Counted from the first letter of the stretch, positions 28,855 through 38,480 are shown. The stretch is 64,000 nt of DNA from JAEUMD01 sp937950105 (GCA_036821845.1 DAISIT010000002.1:45852-109851); one strand, 5' to 3'. The notes: generated by a model from the letters alone, not told the origin. Program-made: numbers and translations.

Positions 28855-29604
28855 ATGGGACCCTGGGAAGATCTCATTCTCTACATCATCGTCGGCTTTG
28901 CTGCGCAGATGGTCGATGGCGCCATCGGCATGGCCTACGGCATCGCGTCGACCTCCCTGCTGCTCGGCTTCGGTGTTCCGCCGGCGACCGCCAGCGCATG
29001 CGTGCACGCGGCCGAGACCTTCACGACCGGAGCCTCGGGGCTCGCGCACTGGAAGCTCGGCAACATCGACAGGCGGCTGATCTGGCGCCTCGCGGTGCCC
29101 GGCATGATCGGCGGCGCCGCCGGTGCCTACGTGCTCTCCAATCTACCCGGCGACAAGCTGAAGCCGTTCATCGCCGCGTATCTGCTGCTGCTCGGCATCT
29201 ACATCGTCTGGCGCGCGTGGCATCACGACGAGCAGCGCGAGGCAGTCGAGCCGCGCGTCATCGCACCGCTTGGTGTCGTCGGCGGCTTCTTCGACGCGGT
29301 TGGCGGGGGCGGCTGGGGACCGATCGTGACGAGTGCGCTGGTCGGACAGGGGGCTGCACCGCGCTACGCGATAGGTTCCGTCTGCCTTGCGGAGTTCTTC
29401 GTCACGCTCACGATTTCCACGACGTTCTTCCTCACCGTCGGTCTCGCACTCTGGCCCATCATCACCGGGCTTGTCATCGGTGGCGTCATCGCCGCGCCGT
29501 TCGCGGCGCTGGCAACCAAGCATCTCCCGGATCGCGCGCTCATGGCCATTGTCGGCGTCGTCGTCATGCTGTTGAGCGTGCGCACGATCATGATGGCGAT
29601 CTGA
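28855..29604 (+). CDS. TauE/SafE family permease (possible sulfite or sulfate exporter)
   Basis: A 249-residue membrane protein with about eight hydrophobic helices in two repeated halves: DGAIGMAYGIASTSLLLGFG and DAVGGGGWGPIVTSALVGQG are the paired TauE signatures. ATG 28855 lies 25 bp after cysN, so it is probably the last gene of the sulfur operon. Operon context suggests export of sulfite or related sulfur anions; the family also transports organic sulfonates and other anions. Confidence 0.87.
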   Translation: MGPWEDLILYIIVGFAAQMVDGAIGMAYGIASTSLLLGFGVPPATASACVHAAETFTTGASGLAHWKLGNIDRRLIWRLAVPGMIGGAAGAYVLSNLPGDKLKPFIAAYLLLLGIYIVWRAWHHDEQREAVEPRVIAPLGVVGGFFDAVGGGGWGPIVTSALVGQGAAPRYAIGSVCLAEFFVTLTISTTFFLTVGLALWPIITGLVIGGVIAAPFAALATKHLPDRALMAIVGVVVMLLSVRTIMMAI

Positions 29605-29765
29605 CAGCCCGGCCTGGAGGCAATCTCCTCGTCGGGCAGGCTGTCGCTGCCTCCGCACCGCTTGCCCGTTCTCGTGTGTGCTATGTTCGTCAGCAACAGG
29701 ATGACAGTGGCCGCGCCTGTTTCGGGCGGTGCCGCAGCAGCGAACCATGTGTCAGGACCTTCGTC

Positions 29766-30587
29766 ATGCACGGCATCTTCGGCGAGACTCTGCTGCTCAT
29801 GGCCGCCGGCGGCTTCGGCGTCGGCTTTCTGGTCGGCCTGACCGGAGTGGGGGCCGGGGCTCTGATGACGCCGATGCTCATCACCGGCTTCGGCGTCAAT
29901 CCGGCGACCGCCGTCGGCACCGATCTGCTGTTCGCCTCGATTACCAAGGCGAGTGCGGCGGTTCGCCATCACAAGCTCGGCAACGTCCATTGGCATATTC
30001 TCGCGTGGCTGGCCGTCGGCAGTCTCAGCGCGGCCGTGGCAACGCTGGCGTGGCTTTACCTCGCGGCGCCGGACACGCGGCAGATGGCGGACGTCATCCG
30101 TGCCACGCTCGCGGTGCTGCTGGTCGCCAGCGCCATCATCATTCCGCTATGTCCGCGCCTGCTCAAGAGTGCGACCAGCTGTGAGGCGAAACCAGAACTT
30201 GCGCCGCGTCCCGGCCTGACGCTCGCCTTCGGTCTGGTCCTCGGATGCCTTGTCACGCTGACCTCGGTCGGCGCCGGCGCCATTGGCGTCGCCGTGCTTT
30301 CGGTGCTCTATCCATCGCTCATCGCGCGGCGCATCGTCGGTACGGATGTCGTCCACGCGATCCCGCTCGCGTTCCTGTCCGGCGCCGGACATCTGGGGCT
30401 CGGCCACGTCGACTGGGGCATCCTGGCGACGCTGCTCAGCGGCTCGATCCCCGGCATCCTGCTCGGCGCGCGGCTGACCGGCGTGCTGCCCGACACGCTG
30501 CTGCGGCTGACGCTCTCGGTGGTGCTGCTGTATGCGGCCTACCTGCTGTCTCCGGCTCTCATAGCGCTCTTGTACGCACAAGGATGA
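29766..30587 (+). CDS. Second TauE/SafE family permease
   Basis: A 273-residue paralogous TauE/SafE permease with repeat motifs GLTGVGAGALMTPMLI and TLTSVGAGAIGVAVLSVLYP and about eight helices. It is separated from the first permease by 161 bp, so it may have its own promoter. It is closer to the longer cytosolic-loop type (loop about residues 130-150: SATSCEAKPELAPR). Substrate unknown. Confidence 0.87.
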   Translation: MHGIFGETLLLMAAGGFGVGFLVGLTGVGAGALMTPMLITGFGVNPATAVGTDLLFASITKASAAVRHHKLGNVHWHILAWLAVGSLSAAVATLAWLYLAAPDTRQMADVIRATLAVLLVASAIIIPLCPRLLKSATSCEAKPELAPRPGLTLAFGLVLGCLVTLTSVGAGAIGVAVLSVLYPSLIARRIVGTDVVHAIPLAFLSGAGHLGLGHVDWGILATLLSGSIPGILLGARLTGVLPDTLLRLTLSVVLLYAAYLLSPALIALLYAQG

Positions 30588-30717
30588 GCGTCGGGGTTGC
30601 AGTCGCCGGGCACGCCGATACGCGCAGCCGTGGCGTTCCTCCGCTGCCCGCCCTACATTGATGTACGCCCTCAACTAGAGGCACCGCCCCTGGATTTTGC
30701 CGCAGCGGAGGCCCGAC

Positions 30718-31200
30718 ATGCCGCAACTCGCACGCACCCTGTGGTTGGTCGTCCTGGCAACCATGGCCCTCGGACACGCGCAACCGGCCGACGCCCGCGT
30801 GGTCTCGCCGCGCGCTCTCGTTGCGCTCCACGGAGAGGTGGACCGGCACATCCACGACATCGCCCAGCGCAAGGTTTGTACGCGCAAGATGGCCCGCGCC
30901 GGCCTTTGCCGGGTCAGGCCATCGAGCACGGCCCCCGCGCTGCGACAGCCGGCGCTTCCGGGAGCGTGTCCCGGTGGCCAGATGCGCGTCGGCAAGCGTT
31001 GCGTCGGTCCGGTCGCCGCGCCACCGGTGAAGCCGCAGCCGCAGCCCGGACGCTGCCTCGGTGGCAGCTGGACGGGGAGCGGCTGCTTCTGCCCGGCCGG
31101 CGGCGTCGCCCGTCCCATGGGCGGAAACCTCTACGCGTGTGGCGTTCCGGGTGATTGTATCGGCGGACGGCGCGTCGGCGGCGTTTGCGTGCGGCCATGA
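30718..31200 (+). CDS. Secreted cysteine-rich hypothetical protein
   Basis: A 160-residue protein not assigned to a family. Signal peptide at about 1-27 (hydrophobic LWLVVLATMALGHA, then QPADA). Mature part has ten cysteines, a Pro/Gln linker (APPVKPQPQPG) and a C-terminal set of short C-x-GG units (CLGGSWTGSGCFCPAGG, CIGGRRVGGVCVRP), suggesting disulphide-bonded modules. GGAGG before the ATG at 30718 favours this start over one seven codons upstream. It stands alone between the TauE gene and the L,D-transpeptidase. Confidence 0.72.
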   Translation: MPQLARTLWLVVLATMALGHAQPADARVVSPRALVALHGEVDRHIHDIAQRKVCTRKMARAGLCRVRPSSTAPALRQPALPGACPGGQMRVGKRCVGPVAAPPVKPQPQPGRCLGGSWTGSGCFCPAGGVARPMGGNLYACGVPGDCIGGRRVGGVCVRP

Positions 31201-31567
31201 GTTGCGCAGCCCGCTGGCCGGACAGGCAGTCGAGCTGCGATCGTCACGTCCTCCCGTTGTGCATACCGCGAACATATCGCGCGTCGCGCTTGCTCTATTG
31301 CGGCAGGAATGCCCGCGATTCGGTCATCTATTCTTGCTGCCTGTGGCCCATTCCCCACGCCGCTCTCGGTAATGCTCGCCGCCAGGCCGCCGGCAACTGC
31401 ACGATGCTTGCGGCAGCGGGCCGGGCACGGCAAGCTGAACGCCTGATTTGATCCACATCGTCGAAACAGTCCTCCGGATGGCTCCGCCGCCGGACTGGCT
31501 GCGTCATCTGACGCTCGAACGCATAGACGCCCGCACCCGAACACGTACGAACGCAAAGGACGATACG
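31201..31567. other. Intergenic stretch without recognised features
   Basis: About 367 bp between the Cys-rich secreted protein and the L,D-transpeptidase. Open frames crossing it have no recognisable product. I see no hairpin with a T-run and no RNA gene; it probably holds the transpeptidase promoter. Confidence 0.5.
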
Positions 31568-32137
31568 ATGCTCCCCAGCCGCCTCCTTCGTAGCGTTGTG
31601 CCCGCTCTGCTCGCACTGCCGCTTCTTCTCGCCGCCAAGCCGGCTTCCGCCCAAGGCTTCTTCGACTTCCTCTGGAGTGGCGGCTCGCGCGACACCGTGT
31701 CGTTCCCGGCGAGCTATGCGCCGCGCCAGATCATCGTCTCGTTCGGTGACCGCAAACTCTACTGGATCCATCAGCGTGGCGAAGCCATCAGTTACCCGAT
31801 CGCGGTCCCGCGCGAGCAGAGCCGCTGGTCGGGCGTGACGAGCGTCTCCTCGAAGCGTGTCAACCCCGGATGGACGCCGACGCCGGAAATGCGTCGCGAA
31901 AATCCGAAGCTGCCGGCGCACGTGCCGGGCGGCCACCCGCTCAATCCGCTGGGTGTGCGCGCGCTCTATCTCGGGTCCTCGATGTACCGCATCCATGGTA
32001 CCGACGCGCCGTGGACCATCGGCACTGCCGTCTCGAAGGGCTGCATCCGCATGTACAACGAGGACGTGCTGGACCTCTATCCGCGCATCCCGACCGGCAC
32101 GCGCGTCACGGTGACGTGGCAGCGCTTCAAAGGCTGA
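31568..32137 (+). CDS. L,D-transpeptidase (YkuD domain)
   Basis: Exported peptidoglycan cross-linking enzyme of 189 residues. Signal peptide about 1-28 (LLALPLLLAAKPASA-Q). YkuD catalytic motif: His in YRIHGTDAPW, then SKGCIRMYNED with the nucleophilic Cys. The ATG at 31568 gives the signal peptide directly; a 40-codon longer frame is less likely. The family makes 3-3 cross-links or attaches proteins to peptidoglycan, common in multiple copies in Hyphomicrobiales. It is followed by a strong terminator. Confidence 0.92.
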   Translation: MLPSRLLRSVVPALLALPLLLAAKPASAQGFFDFLWSGGSRDTVSFPASYAPRQIIVSFGDRKLYWIHQRGEAISYPIAVPREQSRWSGVTSVSSKRVNPGWTPTPEMRRENPKLPAHVPGGHPLNPLGVRALYLGSSMYRIHGTDAPWTIGTAVSKGCIRMYNEDVLDLYPRIPTGTRVTVTWQRFKG

Positions 32138-32197
32138 GCAGCGCCCCTTTCGCTCGGGACGTGCCGGGCAACCGTTAAATGCGCCAGGAATTCTGAG

Positions 32198-32233
32198 AAG
32201 CCCGCCGGGATCACCCGCGCGGGCTTTTCTTTT
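32198..32233 (+). terminator. Intrinsic terminator after L,D-transpeptidase
   Basis: Perfect 8-bp stem AAGCCCGC (32198-32205) / GCGGGCTT (32219-32226) followed by TTCTTTT. It lies 60 bp after the transpeptidase stop and 130 bp before the next gene. Confidence 0.85.
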
Positions 32234-32360
32234 GCCCGCGCCCTCCCATGTGGGAGGGCAGCCCGGTTGCGCGCTGTCGCGACAGGTTATAACGTAACGA
32301 CAACGGCCCCGGAGATCGGACCGGACGAAGTCCGCCCCAAAACCAGAGGAACGCAAGACG

Positions 32361-32795
32361 ATGCGCCTTACCACGCTGCTCAAGCTTCTCGCGGTGACCC
32401 TCAGCGCGGCGATCTCGCTCGCCAGCCCGTCGCTCGCGCAGTCCGGCCTGCTCAAGAAGAAGACCAAGCTCGACCCCATCACGCTGTCGGCCGGCAAGCC
32501 ACTGGCGGAGAAGCCCTATGAACTCGAGGCCGGCAAGTACTACTCGCTCGCCATCAAGGCCGACGGCTCGCAGGAAATCGCGCTCGCCGGCGCCGAGTTC
32601 TTCCGCAACATGTGGATCAACGAGGTCGTCATCAACGACATCGAAATCCGTCCGCTCGGTATCGACTCGCTGGAGTTCGACGCGGCGGGCGAGGCGACCA
32701 TCAGCTTCATCCCGATCCGTCCGGGCTCATTCATCCTGCAGATCCCGAAGACGACCGGCGAGACCCAGCGCGCCATTTTCAACGTCAAGGGCTGA
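32361..32795 (+). CDS. Periplasmic hypothetical protein
   Basis: A 144-residue protein with a clear signal peptide (about 1-26, SLASPSLAQS). The mature part is all beta by pattern (alternating hydrophobic strands such as YSLAIKADGSQEIAL and ATISFIPIRPGSFILQI), reminiscent of a cupredoxin-like sandwich, but it has no Cys and no visible copper-ligand set. Function unknown. An AGAGGAACG stretch precedes the ATG. The gene is single, between a terminator and ada. Confidence 0.75.
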   Translation: MRLTTLLKLLAVTLSAAISLASPSLAQSGLLKKKTKLDPITLSAGKPLAEKPYELEAGKYYSLAIKADGSQEIALAGAEFFRNMWINEVVINDIEIRPLGIDSLEFDAAGEATISFIPIRPGSFILQIPKTTGETQRAIFNVKG

Positions 32796-32904
32796 AGCGC
32801 GGACGCGTTCGGACGCGCGTGACGCCGCGATCGGCCGGACACCCGCAAGTTTGACCGCAACGAACGGGATGCGCCGGGCCAACGCCCGGCGTAGCCTTGT
32901 GTGC

Positions 32905-34053
32905 ATGACCAACACCTCACCAGTCATCGGCAAACCTGCGCTCGGCGAAGACGCCATGTGGCAGGCCGTCGAAGCGCGCAACGCAGACTTCGACGGCCGC
33001 TTCGTTTTCAGCGTGCGCACCACCGGTGTCTATTGCCGCCCGTCGTGCGCGGCGCGCCGGCCGCTCAGGGCCAACGTCTCGTTCCACGCCAGCGCCGCTG
33101 ACGCCGAGGCCGCCGGTTTCCGGCCCTGCAAGCGATGCCAGCCGCGCGACGCCTCTCATGCCGCCGTGACAGCGGCGCGCATCGCCGCCGCCTGCCGCAT
33201 GATCGAGATTGCCGAAAGCCCGCCGTCGCTGGCGGCCCTCGCCGCCGCGTGCGGCCTGTCGCGCCATCACTTCCAGCGCACCTTCGCGGCCGTGGTCGGT
33301 GTCTCGCCGAAGACATACGCGCAGGCCGTGCGTGCGGAGCGCGTGCGCAGGCTCCTGCCGGTATCGGCGACAGTGACCGAGGCGGTGCACGCAGCCGGCT
33401 ACAACGGCAACGCCCGCTTCTATGCCGCCGCAAAGGACACTCTCGGCATGACACCCCGCGATTTCCGCGATGGCGGCGACAAGCTCACGCTGCGCTGGAG
33501 CCTTGGCGACTGCGCGCTCGGCAAGGTGCTCGTCGCGGCGAGCGAGACTGGCATTGCGGCGATTCTCATTGGTGAGAGCGGGGAGGCGCTGCGCAGCGAT
33601 CTCGTCCGCCGTTTCCCGCGCGCGCACATCATCGCAGCCGGCGCGGATCTCTCTGGCCTGCTGCAACAGGTGATCGACACGATTGCTGAGCCGCGCCACG
33701 CCCGCCAATTGCCACTCGATATTCGCGGCACCGCCTTCCAGCAGCGAGTCTGGCAGGAACTGCGCAAGGTTCCCTGCGGCGAGACGATCTCGTATGCGGA
33801 GCTCGCGCGCCGCATCGGCGCGCCGAAGGCCGTGCGCGCGGTCGCCGGTGCCTGCGGTGCCAATCCGCTGGCGGTAGCGGTGCCGTGTCATCGCGTCGTC
33901 GGCAGCGACGGCAAGCTGACCGGCTATCGCTGGGGATTGGACAACAAGCGCCGTCTGCTGGAGCGCGAAACCGTCCAGCGGGAAGCCACAACCGATGCAT
34001 CGCCGCCGCAGCCTGCCCACGTCCGGCGCGACGGCAAGGGGCAGAAGCCTTGA
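32905..34053 (+). CDS. ada: Ada: methylated-DNA repair protein and transcriptional activator
   Basis: Bifunctional Ada of 382 residues. The N-terminal zinc/methyl-phosphotriester domain has Cys44, Cys48, Cys75 and Cys78, the same spacing as Cys38/42/69/72 of E. coli Ada. An AraC-type HTH domain (about 90-190: LSRHHFQRTFAAVVGVSPKTYA) and the O6-methylguanine methyltransferase domain (about 210-355) with active site AVPCHRVVG follow. ATG 32905 gives the family length. Expected to repair alkylated DNA and, when methylated, to activate its own gene. Confidence 0.95.
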   Translation: MTNTSPVIGKPALGEDAMWQAVEARNADFDGRFVFSVRTTGVYCRPSCAARRPLRANVSFHASAADAEAAGFRPCKRCQPRDASHAAVTAARIAAACRMIEIAESPPSLAALAAACGLSRHHFQRTFAAVVGVSPKTYAQAVRAERVRRLLPVSATVTEAVHAAGYNGNARFYAAAKDTLGMTPRDFRDGGDKLTLRWSLGDCALGKVLVAASETGIAAILIGESGEALRSDLVRRFPRAHIIAAGADLSGLLQQVIDTIAEPRHARQLPLDIRGTAFQQRVWQELRKVPCGETISYAELARRIGAPKAVRAVAGACGANPLAVAVPCHRVVGSDGKLTGYRWGLDNKRRLLERETVQREATTDASPPQPAHVRRDGKGQKP

Positions 34054-34232
34054 TTTTCCACGCATTTCCGCGCAGCCGTGTCAGTTCGCCGCAGAGCGGA
34101 AATCGAGTTCCCCACAGGGTTGCCTGCGCACTACTGCGCACGACTCGGGCGGCTGCTATAAGCCCTGCCGATCAACTGCGGGCGTCAAGGTGCCGTCCGG
34201 TCCACCCCGCAGGCGCAACCCATTCAGGAGAT

Positions 34233-34418
34233 ATGCAGGTCATGGCACTCAAGGCACCGGGCATTCTCACGTTCGTATTCTCCATCGTCGTGACCGTCAC
34301 TGTTCTCCTGACCAAGAATTTCGGCGCGACGATCCCGCTGCTCACGGGCAACGAGTTCTGGGCGCTTCTGGTCTCCCAGATCGTCCTGCTCATGGGCTGT
34401 ACGGTTCGCGGATTCTGA
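34233..34418 (+). CDS. Small membrane protein, hypothetical
   Basis: A 61-residue protein with two hydrophobic helices (about 10-27 and 43-57) and little else; not recognised. ATG 34233 or ATG 34242 may be the start; AGGAG lies just upstream (34226-34230), better spaced for the second. A promoter-like GCTATAAGCCC occurs about 75 bp upstream, identical to the -10 region before tRNA-fMet. Expected length and hydrophobicity suit a real short gene. Confidence 0.55.
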   Translation: MQVMALKAPGILTFVFSIVVTVTVLLTKNFGATIPLLTGNEFWALLVSQIVLLMGCTVRGF

Positions 34419-34665
34419 ACTCCGGATCGATCCGGCACCTGCCTGGGCAGGGCGCCCGCAACTTGCGCGGCCACGGGGTACGTCGGAGCGCCGCTGGCGC
34501 GTGGGAGCGGGCTCTCCACGAGCGCCGCGTCATGACCAGCTTTTGCCCAATTCGCGTCCGGATGGCCGGCGAGCGAGCCCTTCCCTAAACGTAACATGTG
34601 CTGATCTGCCGCTGCGGCGTTGCGCGCTCTGGCGTGATGGCGCCGCCGCTGCGACCTAGGTCGGG

Positions 34666-34851
34666 ATGATGCGGAAAATTCAGACGAGCAGCGCCTATTC
34701 CCGGCGTATCCAAACCTCGCGTCGCGAGATCGCGATCGCGGTGTCGCTGACGCTTGCGGCGATCGTGCTGACCATCGCTGCGATCTGGTCCGGCAGCCGC
34801 GACGATGTCGTGGAAACCGCTGACCCGACAGCGGTGGAGCGCACCAACTGA
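34666..34851 (+). CDS. Small single-pass membrane protein, hypothetical
   Basis: A 61-residue frame with a basic N-terminus (RRIQTSRREIAIA), one hydrophobic helix (about 24-42) and a polar, acidic tail, the profile of an inner-membrane protein with a periplasmic C-terminus. No family recognised and the ribosome-binding site is weak, so it is tentative. Convergent with the pabB gene 42 bp downstream. Confidence 0.42.
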   Translation: MMRKIQTSSAYSRRIQTSRREIAIAVSLTLAAIVLTIAAIWSGSRDDVVETADPTAVERTN

Positions 34852-34893
34852 GGCGGCTGCGAGACCGACTATGACGACTCCGGGTGAGGCGGC

Positions 34894-36771
34894 TCAGCGC
34901 TCGCCCGGGTGGATCAGCGGCGCCGCAGGCACGAGCCCCCGTACTGAATTGCCGAGATACACGCCGCCCTTCTCGAGATCGTCGAGTGTCAGCGGCGCCT
35001 CTACGGCACGGCCCGAGGCGAGCAACTCCGCACGCAGCGTCCCGGGCAACAGTCCGGCCGTCAGCGGCGGCGTCAGCAGCCGACCGTCACGTTCCAGAAA
35101 AATCGTCGTGCGGCTTCCCTCGGCCAACTCGCCGCGCTCGTTCAGGTAGATCACCTCGTCGGCGCCGACCTCGTCGTGAAACTTCTGCCACTCGCCGTCG
35201 TAGAGCTCCCGCCGCGTGGTCTTGTGGTAGAGCAGCGCGTCCGCCGAATTGAGCCGCGTCGGCGAGACGACGTAGCGCATGATCGTGCCGGCCGGCTGCG
35301 CCGGCTGCGGCACCGCCGTCACCGTCACGCGTCCATCCTCGGCGAGCAAAAGCCGCACACGCAACCGCTCCTCGTCGCGCGCCGCAACCGCGCTTTCGAG
35401 CGCCGACCGCGCCGCACCCTCGTCATACGGAAAGCCGAAATACTCCGCCGACGACTTCAGCCGCTCGAGATGCCGCGCCAGCAGCACGAAGCCATCGCCG
35501 CCGCGCTCGAACAGAAGCGTCTCGATCAGCTCGAAGTTCTTCGGCGGATCGGTGAGGAATTTGAGCTTCAGCAGGCACTCGGCATATTCCTTGTGCCCTT
35601 CCGAGTCGTAGACGACACCGGAGCCGATGCCCATTTCGCCGCTGCCGTCGCGAAACACCGCCGGTGTGCGGATGGCGACGTTGAACAGCGAGCGGCCGTC
35701 CGGCGAGATATGGCCGATAGCGCCGCAGTAGACGCCGCGCGCTTCGCTCTCGTACTCGGCGATCAGCTCCATGGCGCGGATCTTCGGCGCGCCGATCACC
35801 GAGCCCGGCGGGAAGATCGCCCGCAGCAGATCGACCAGCGAGATGTCCTCGCGCAGCGTCGCACGCACGCCGGATGTCATCTGGTGCAAGGTGCGGAACG
35901 TCTCGACTGTGAACAGGTCCGTCACTTCGACGCTGCCGACTTCGGAGATGCGCCCGAGATCGTTGCGCATAAGGTCGACGATCATCAGGTTCTCGGCACG
36001 CTGCTTGACGTCGGTCGCGAGAATGCGGCGCTGCTGCTCGTCGGCCTCGCGGCGTCCGGCGCGCGGCGCGGTGCCCTTCATCGGCCGCGTCTCGATCACG
36101 CGGCCATGCTGTTCGATGAACAGCTCGGGCGACGCCGACAGGATCGTCACCTTGCCGGTATCGACGATGCCGCCGTAGGCGACGCGCTGGCGCTGGCGCA
36201 TGTCGCGATAGAAGGCGAGCGGCGAGCCCGACAGCTTGAAGCGCGCCTTGAAGGTGAGGTTCAGCTGGTAGATGTCACCAGCGCGGATCTTTTCGATCAC
36301 CTGGTCGAAGCGCTGGACGTAGTCCTCGCGGCTCCAGGCGTGCGTCACGTCGGTGAACGCATAGGTGTGGCTCAGCGTATGCGCGTCGAGCCAGGCGGCA
36401 ACCTCGCTGGTCGTCATCTCGGCCGGCGCCGCGTAGAGACCCATCCACAGCAACGGCACCTTGCGCGCCTCGGGCATCAGCGAAGCGAGCTTGGGCTCCA
36501 GCACATAACCGAGCTCGTAGGAGAAGAAACCCGCCGCGTGCAGGCCTTGCGCGAGCCCGGCCTCGATCCGCTGCAACGCAGCCGCCACTTCGTCCGGCCT
36601 TTCGGCGACGACGATTTCAGCGGGATCGCGAAAGAACAGCGAGCGCGTGCTCTTGCCGGAGACGTCGCGGCCGGCGCTGTTGTCGAGCAGCACGAAGGCT
36701 TCGGAAAGCGGGGTGTGGTCCGCACCGGACATCTCTGGCGCGGTTGTCGGCTTCTTGTCGGCCGTTGTCAT
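34894..36771 (-). CDS. pabB: Aminodeoxychorismate synthase component I fused to aminodeoxychorismate lyase
   Basis: A 625-residue fusion for p-aminobenzoate synthesis (folate pathway). The chorismate-binding domain (about 20-385) has the TRPMKGTAPR motif and QRAENLMIVDLMRNDLGRI. A class IV aminotransferase/PabC domain (about 390-620) has the presumed PLP lysine in YHKTTRRELYD and the EGSRTTIFL motif. So chorismate plus ammonia can go to PABA with only PabA missing. The ATG overlaps the stop of the GT39 gene by four bases, an odd partner for folate synthesis. Confidence 0.93.
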   Translation of the reverse strand: MTTADKKPTTAPEMSGADHTPLSEAFVLLDNSAGRDVSGKSTRSLFFRDPAEIVVAERPDEVAAALQRIEAGLAQGLHAAGFFSYELGYVLEPKLASLMPEARKVPLLWMGLYAAPAEMTTSEVAAWLDAHTLSHTYAFTDVTHAWSREDYVQRFDQVIEKIRAGDIYQLNLTFKARFKLSGSPLAFYRDMRQRQRVAYGGIVDTGKVTILSASPELFIEQHGRVIETRPMKGTAPRAGRREADEQQRRILATDVKQRAENLMIVDLMRNDLGRISEVGSVEVTDLFTVETFRTLHQMTSGVRATLREDISLVDLLRAIFPPGSVIGAPKIRAMELIAEYESEARGVYCGAIGHISPDGRSLFNVAIRTPAVFRDGSGEMGIGSGVVYDSEGHKEYAECLLKLKFLTDPPKNFELIETLLFERGGDGFVLLARHLERLKSSAEYFGFPYDEGAARSALESAVAARDEERLRVRLLLAEDGRVTVTAVPQPAQPAGTIMRYVVSPTRLNSADALLYHKTTRRELYDGEWQKFHDEVGADEVIYLNERGELAEGSRTTIFLERDGRLLTPPLTAGLLPGTLRAELLASGRAVEAPLTLDDLEKGGVYLGNSVRGLVPAAPLIHPGER

Positions 36772-38261
36772 TTTTCTTTGTATCCCTCGAGGGCGAAGTA
36801 GGTGACGCGGCGCGGCTTGCCGGCGCCGGCCCGAAGCTCCACGGTGCGGATCTCGCGTACGGTCTCGAAGCGCCGCGTGATGTGATCCGGCTTGGGCGAG
36901 AGGCTGACCAGCAGAACGGGGCCCTTGATCTCGCTCGTAAAGGGCCGGGTCAACTCGAAGTGGTCTTGCGGGACCGGCCCCTCGCGCCAGGCGAGTACGC
37001 GCCCCGGCTTATCCCGCATGTAGTACAGCAATTCCGCCGTAACAGATCTCTCGTCGGCGACGACGGCGGCATAGGGCGTGCCGGCACTCGCGCCCTTTGC
37101 ATATTCGTCGGCCGTCGCCGCGCCGAGCGCACGCCAGCCGAGTGTACGCGAATAAGGGTCGACGCCCGACGGCAACGCGAAGCGCCCGGCGAAGATCGCC
37201 GCCGCCGCCAGCGCCGCCGCCAGCACGATGTGCAGGGCGAACGACGACTTGAGCCAGCCCCAATCGAGATTGCGCACCATGGTCGCGACGACCAGCACGG
37301 TTGCAGCGACATACGACAACGCCGCCCAGTTGGCATGGGCGCGTGACACGAACGCCTGCGCCGTGATGACGACGACCACCGGCAGCGCAAACGACAGCAG
37401 CAGCCGGTCGGCGTCGGGCAGGCCGTCGCGCCACGCCCGCCACGTGACCACACCGAGGCTCGCGAACAGGATCGGCCCGAACACACCGAACTGCGCCGCG
37501 ACGAACTCCAGTGCCTTCAGCGGATTGATCAGCCCGCCGTGCCATTTGGCATTGTCGGCGGTATGAGCGAAGGTGGCGAACTTGTGCGCCTGGTTCCACA
37601 GCAGGTTCGGCGCGATCAGCGCCATGGCGATGACAACCGCCACCCAAAGGCGCGGGTCCCTCAGTAGGCCGCGCTCGCGCTTCGTCGCGATGAGGTAGAT
37701 GCCGAGACAGAGCGCGAACCACACCATTGCATACTTCGCGTTGAGGCCGAGCCCGAACGCCACGCCGAGCAGCAGCGCCGGCCACCACGCGCGCGTATCG
37801 CGCATCGCCACCAGCGCGTAGAGCGACAGCGCCCAGAAAAACAGCAGCGGCACGTCGGTCGAAATAATGCCCGCCGAAACGCTGACGCCCGGCAGCGTCG
37901 CGAAGGCCAGCGCCGACAGCGCACCGGTGCGGGTGTCGTAAAGCCGCCGCCCGATCAGGAACGCGACCAGCGCCGTCAGTGTGTGCACGATCGGCGAGGA
38001 AACCCGGACGCAGAATTCCCCGTCGCCACACACCGCCGTCGTGCCGGCGATCATCCAGGCGATCAGCGGCGGCTTCGAATAGTAGCCCGCGGCCGGCGTC
38101 TGCGCCCACGACCAGTATTGCGCCTCGTCGAAGAACAGGTCGGTTCCGCTGAACTTCAGCGCGGCGAGGCGAAAGGCCAGCAGCGCACCGAGCGCCAGCA
38201 ACAGCATCAGGCCCCAGCGGGCGTCGTTACCCACGCCGCTGGCGCGATCCGTCGGCGTCAT
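36768..38261 (-). CDS. GT39-family membrane glycosyltransferase (ArnT-like)
   Basis: A 497-residue polytopic protein of the dolichyl/undecaprenyl-phosphate sugar transferase family. The first periplasmic loop has FFDEAQYWSWA and YYSKPPLIAW, including the acidic catalytic region of GT39/ArnT enzymes. About 11-12 hydrophobic helices precede a soluble C-terminal domain (about 390-497). ATG 38261 gives the usual length. Divergent from a DPM-like GT2 gene and a LABN gene; together they look like a system that loads a sugar on a polyprenyl phosphate and transfers it to lipid A or another envelope acceptor (inference). Confidence 0.9.
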   Translation of the reverse strand: MTPTDRASGVGNDARWGLMLLLALGALLAFRLAALKFSGTDLFFDEAQYWSWAQTPAAGYYSKPPLIAWMIAGTTAVCGDGEFCVRVSSPIVHTLTALVAFLIGRRLYDTRTGALSALAFATLPGVSVSAGIISTDVPLLFFWALSLYALVAMRDTRAWWPALLLGVAFGLGLNAKYAMVWFALCLGIYLIATKRERGLLRDPRLWVAVVIAMALIAPNLLWNQAHKFATFAHTADNAKWHGGLINPLKALEFVAAQFGVFGPILFASLGVVTWRAWRDGLPDADRLLLSFALPVVVVITAQAFVSRAHANWAALSYVAATVLVVATMVRNLDWGWLKSSFALHIVLAAALAAAAIFAGRFALPSGVDPYSRTLGWRALGAATADEYAKGASAGTPYAAVVADERSVTAELLYYMRDKPGRVLAWREGPVPQDHFELTRPFTSEIKGPVLLVSLSPKPDHITRRFETVREIRTVELRAGAGKPRRVTYFALEGYKEK

Positions 38262-38480
38262 GTTCCCCGGTTCTCCCGCTGCCGATAGCCGCGCCCTGCG
38301 GCTTCCCGGCCACGAACGCCTTTCTGGGTGATTTACTAGGTTGAGGGCCGCGCGGGAAGACTGGTAGTCTCCGCCGCGCCTGAAGTGCCGGGGCCGATGC
38401 GGCTCCCCGGCCCATGGGTATTGGTGCCGCCGAAGTCTCGCAGCGTCAGCGCGGCGCCGGCCTGGCAACGAAGGACCGAC

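Noticed and set aside
27252..28877. 541-codon open frame antisense to cysN
   Set aside because: Mirror frame of cysN with low-complexity Asp/Arg/Gly composition and no family signature.
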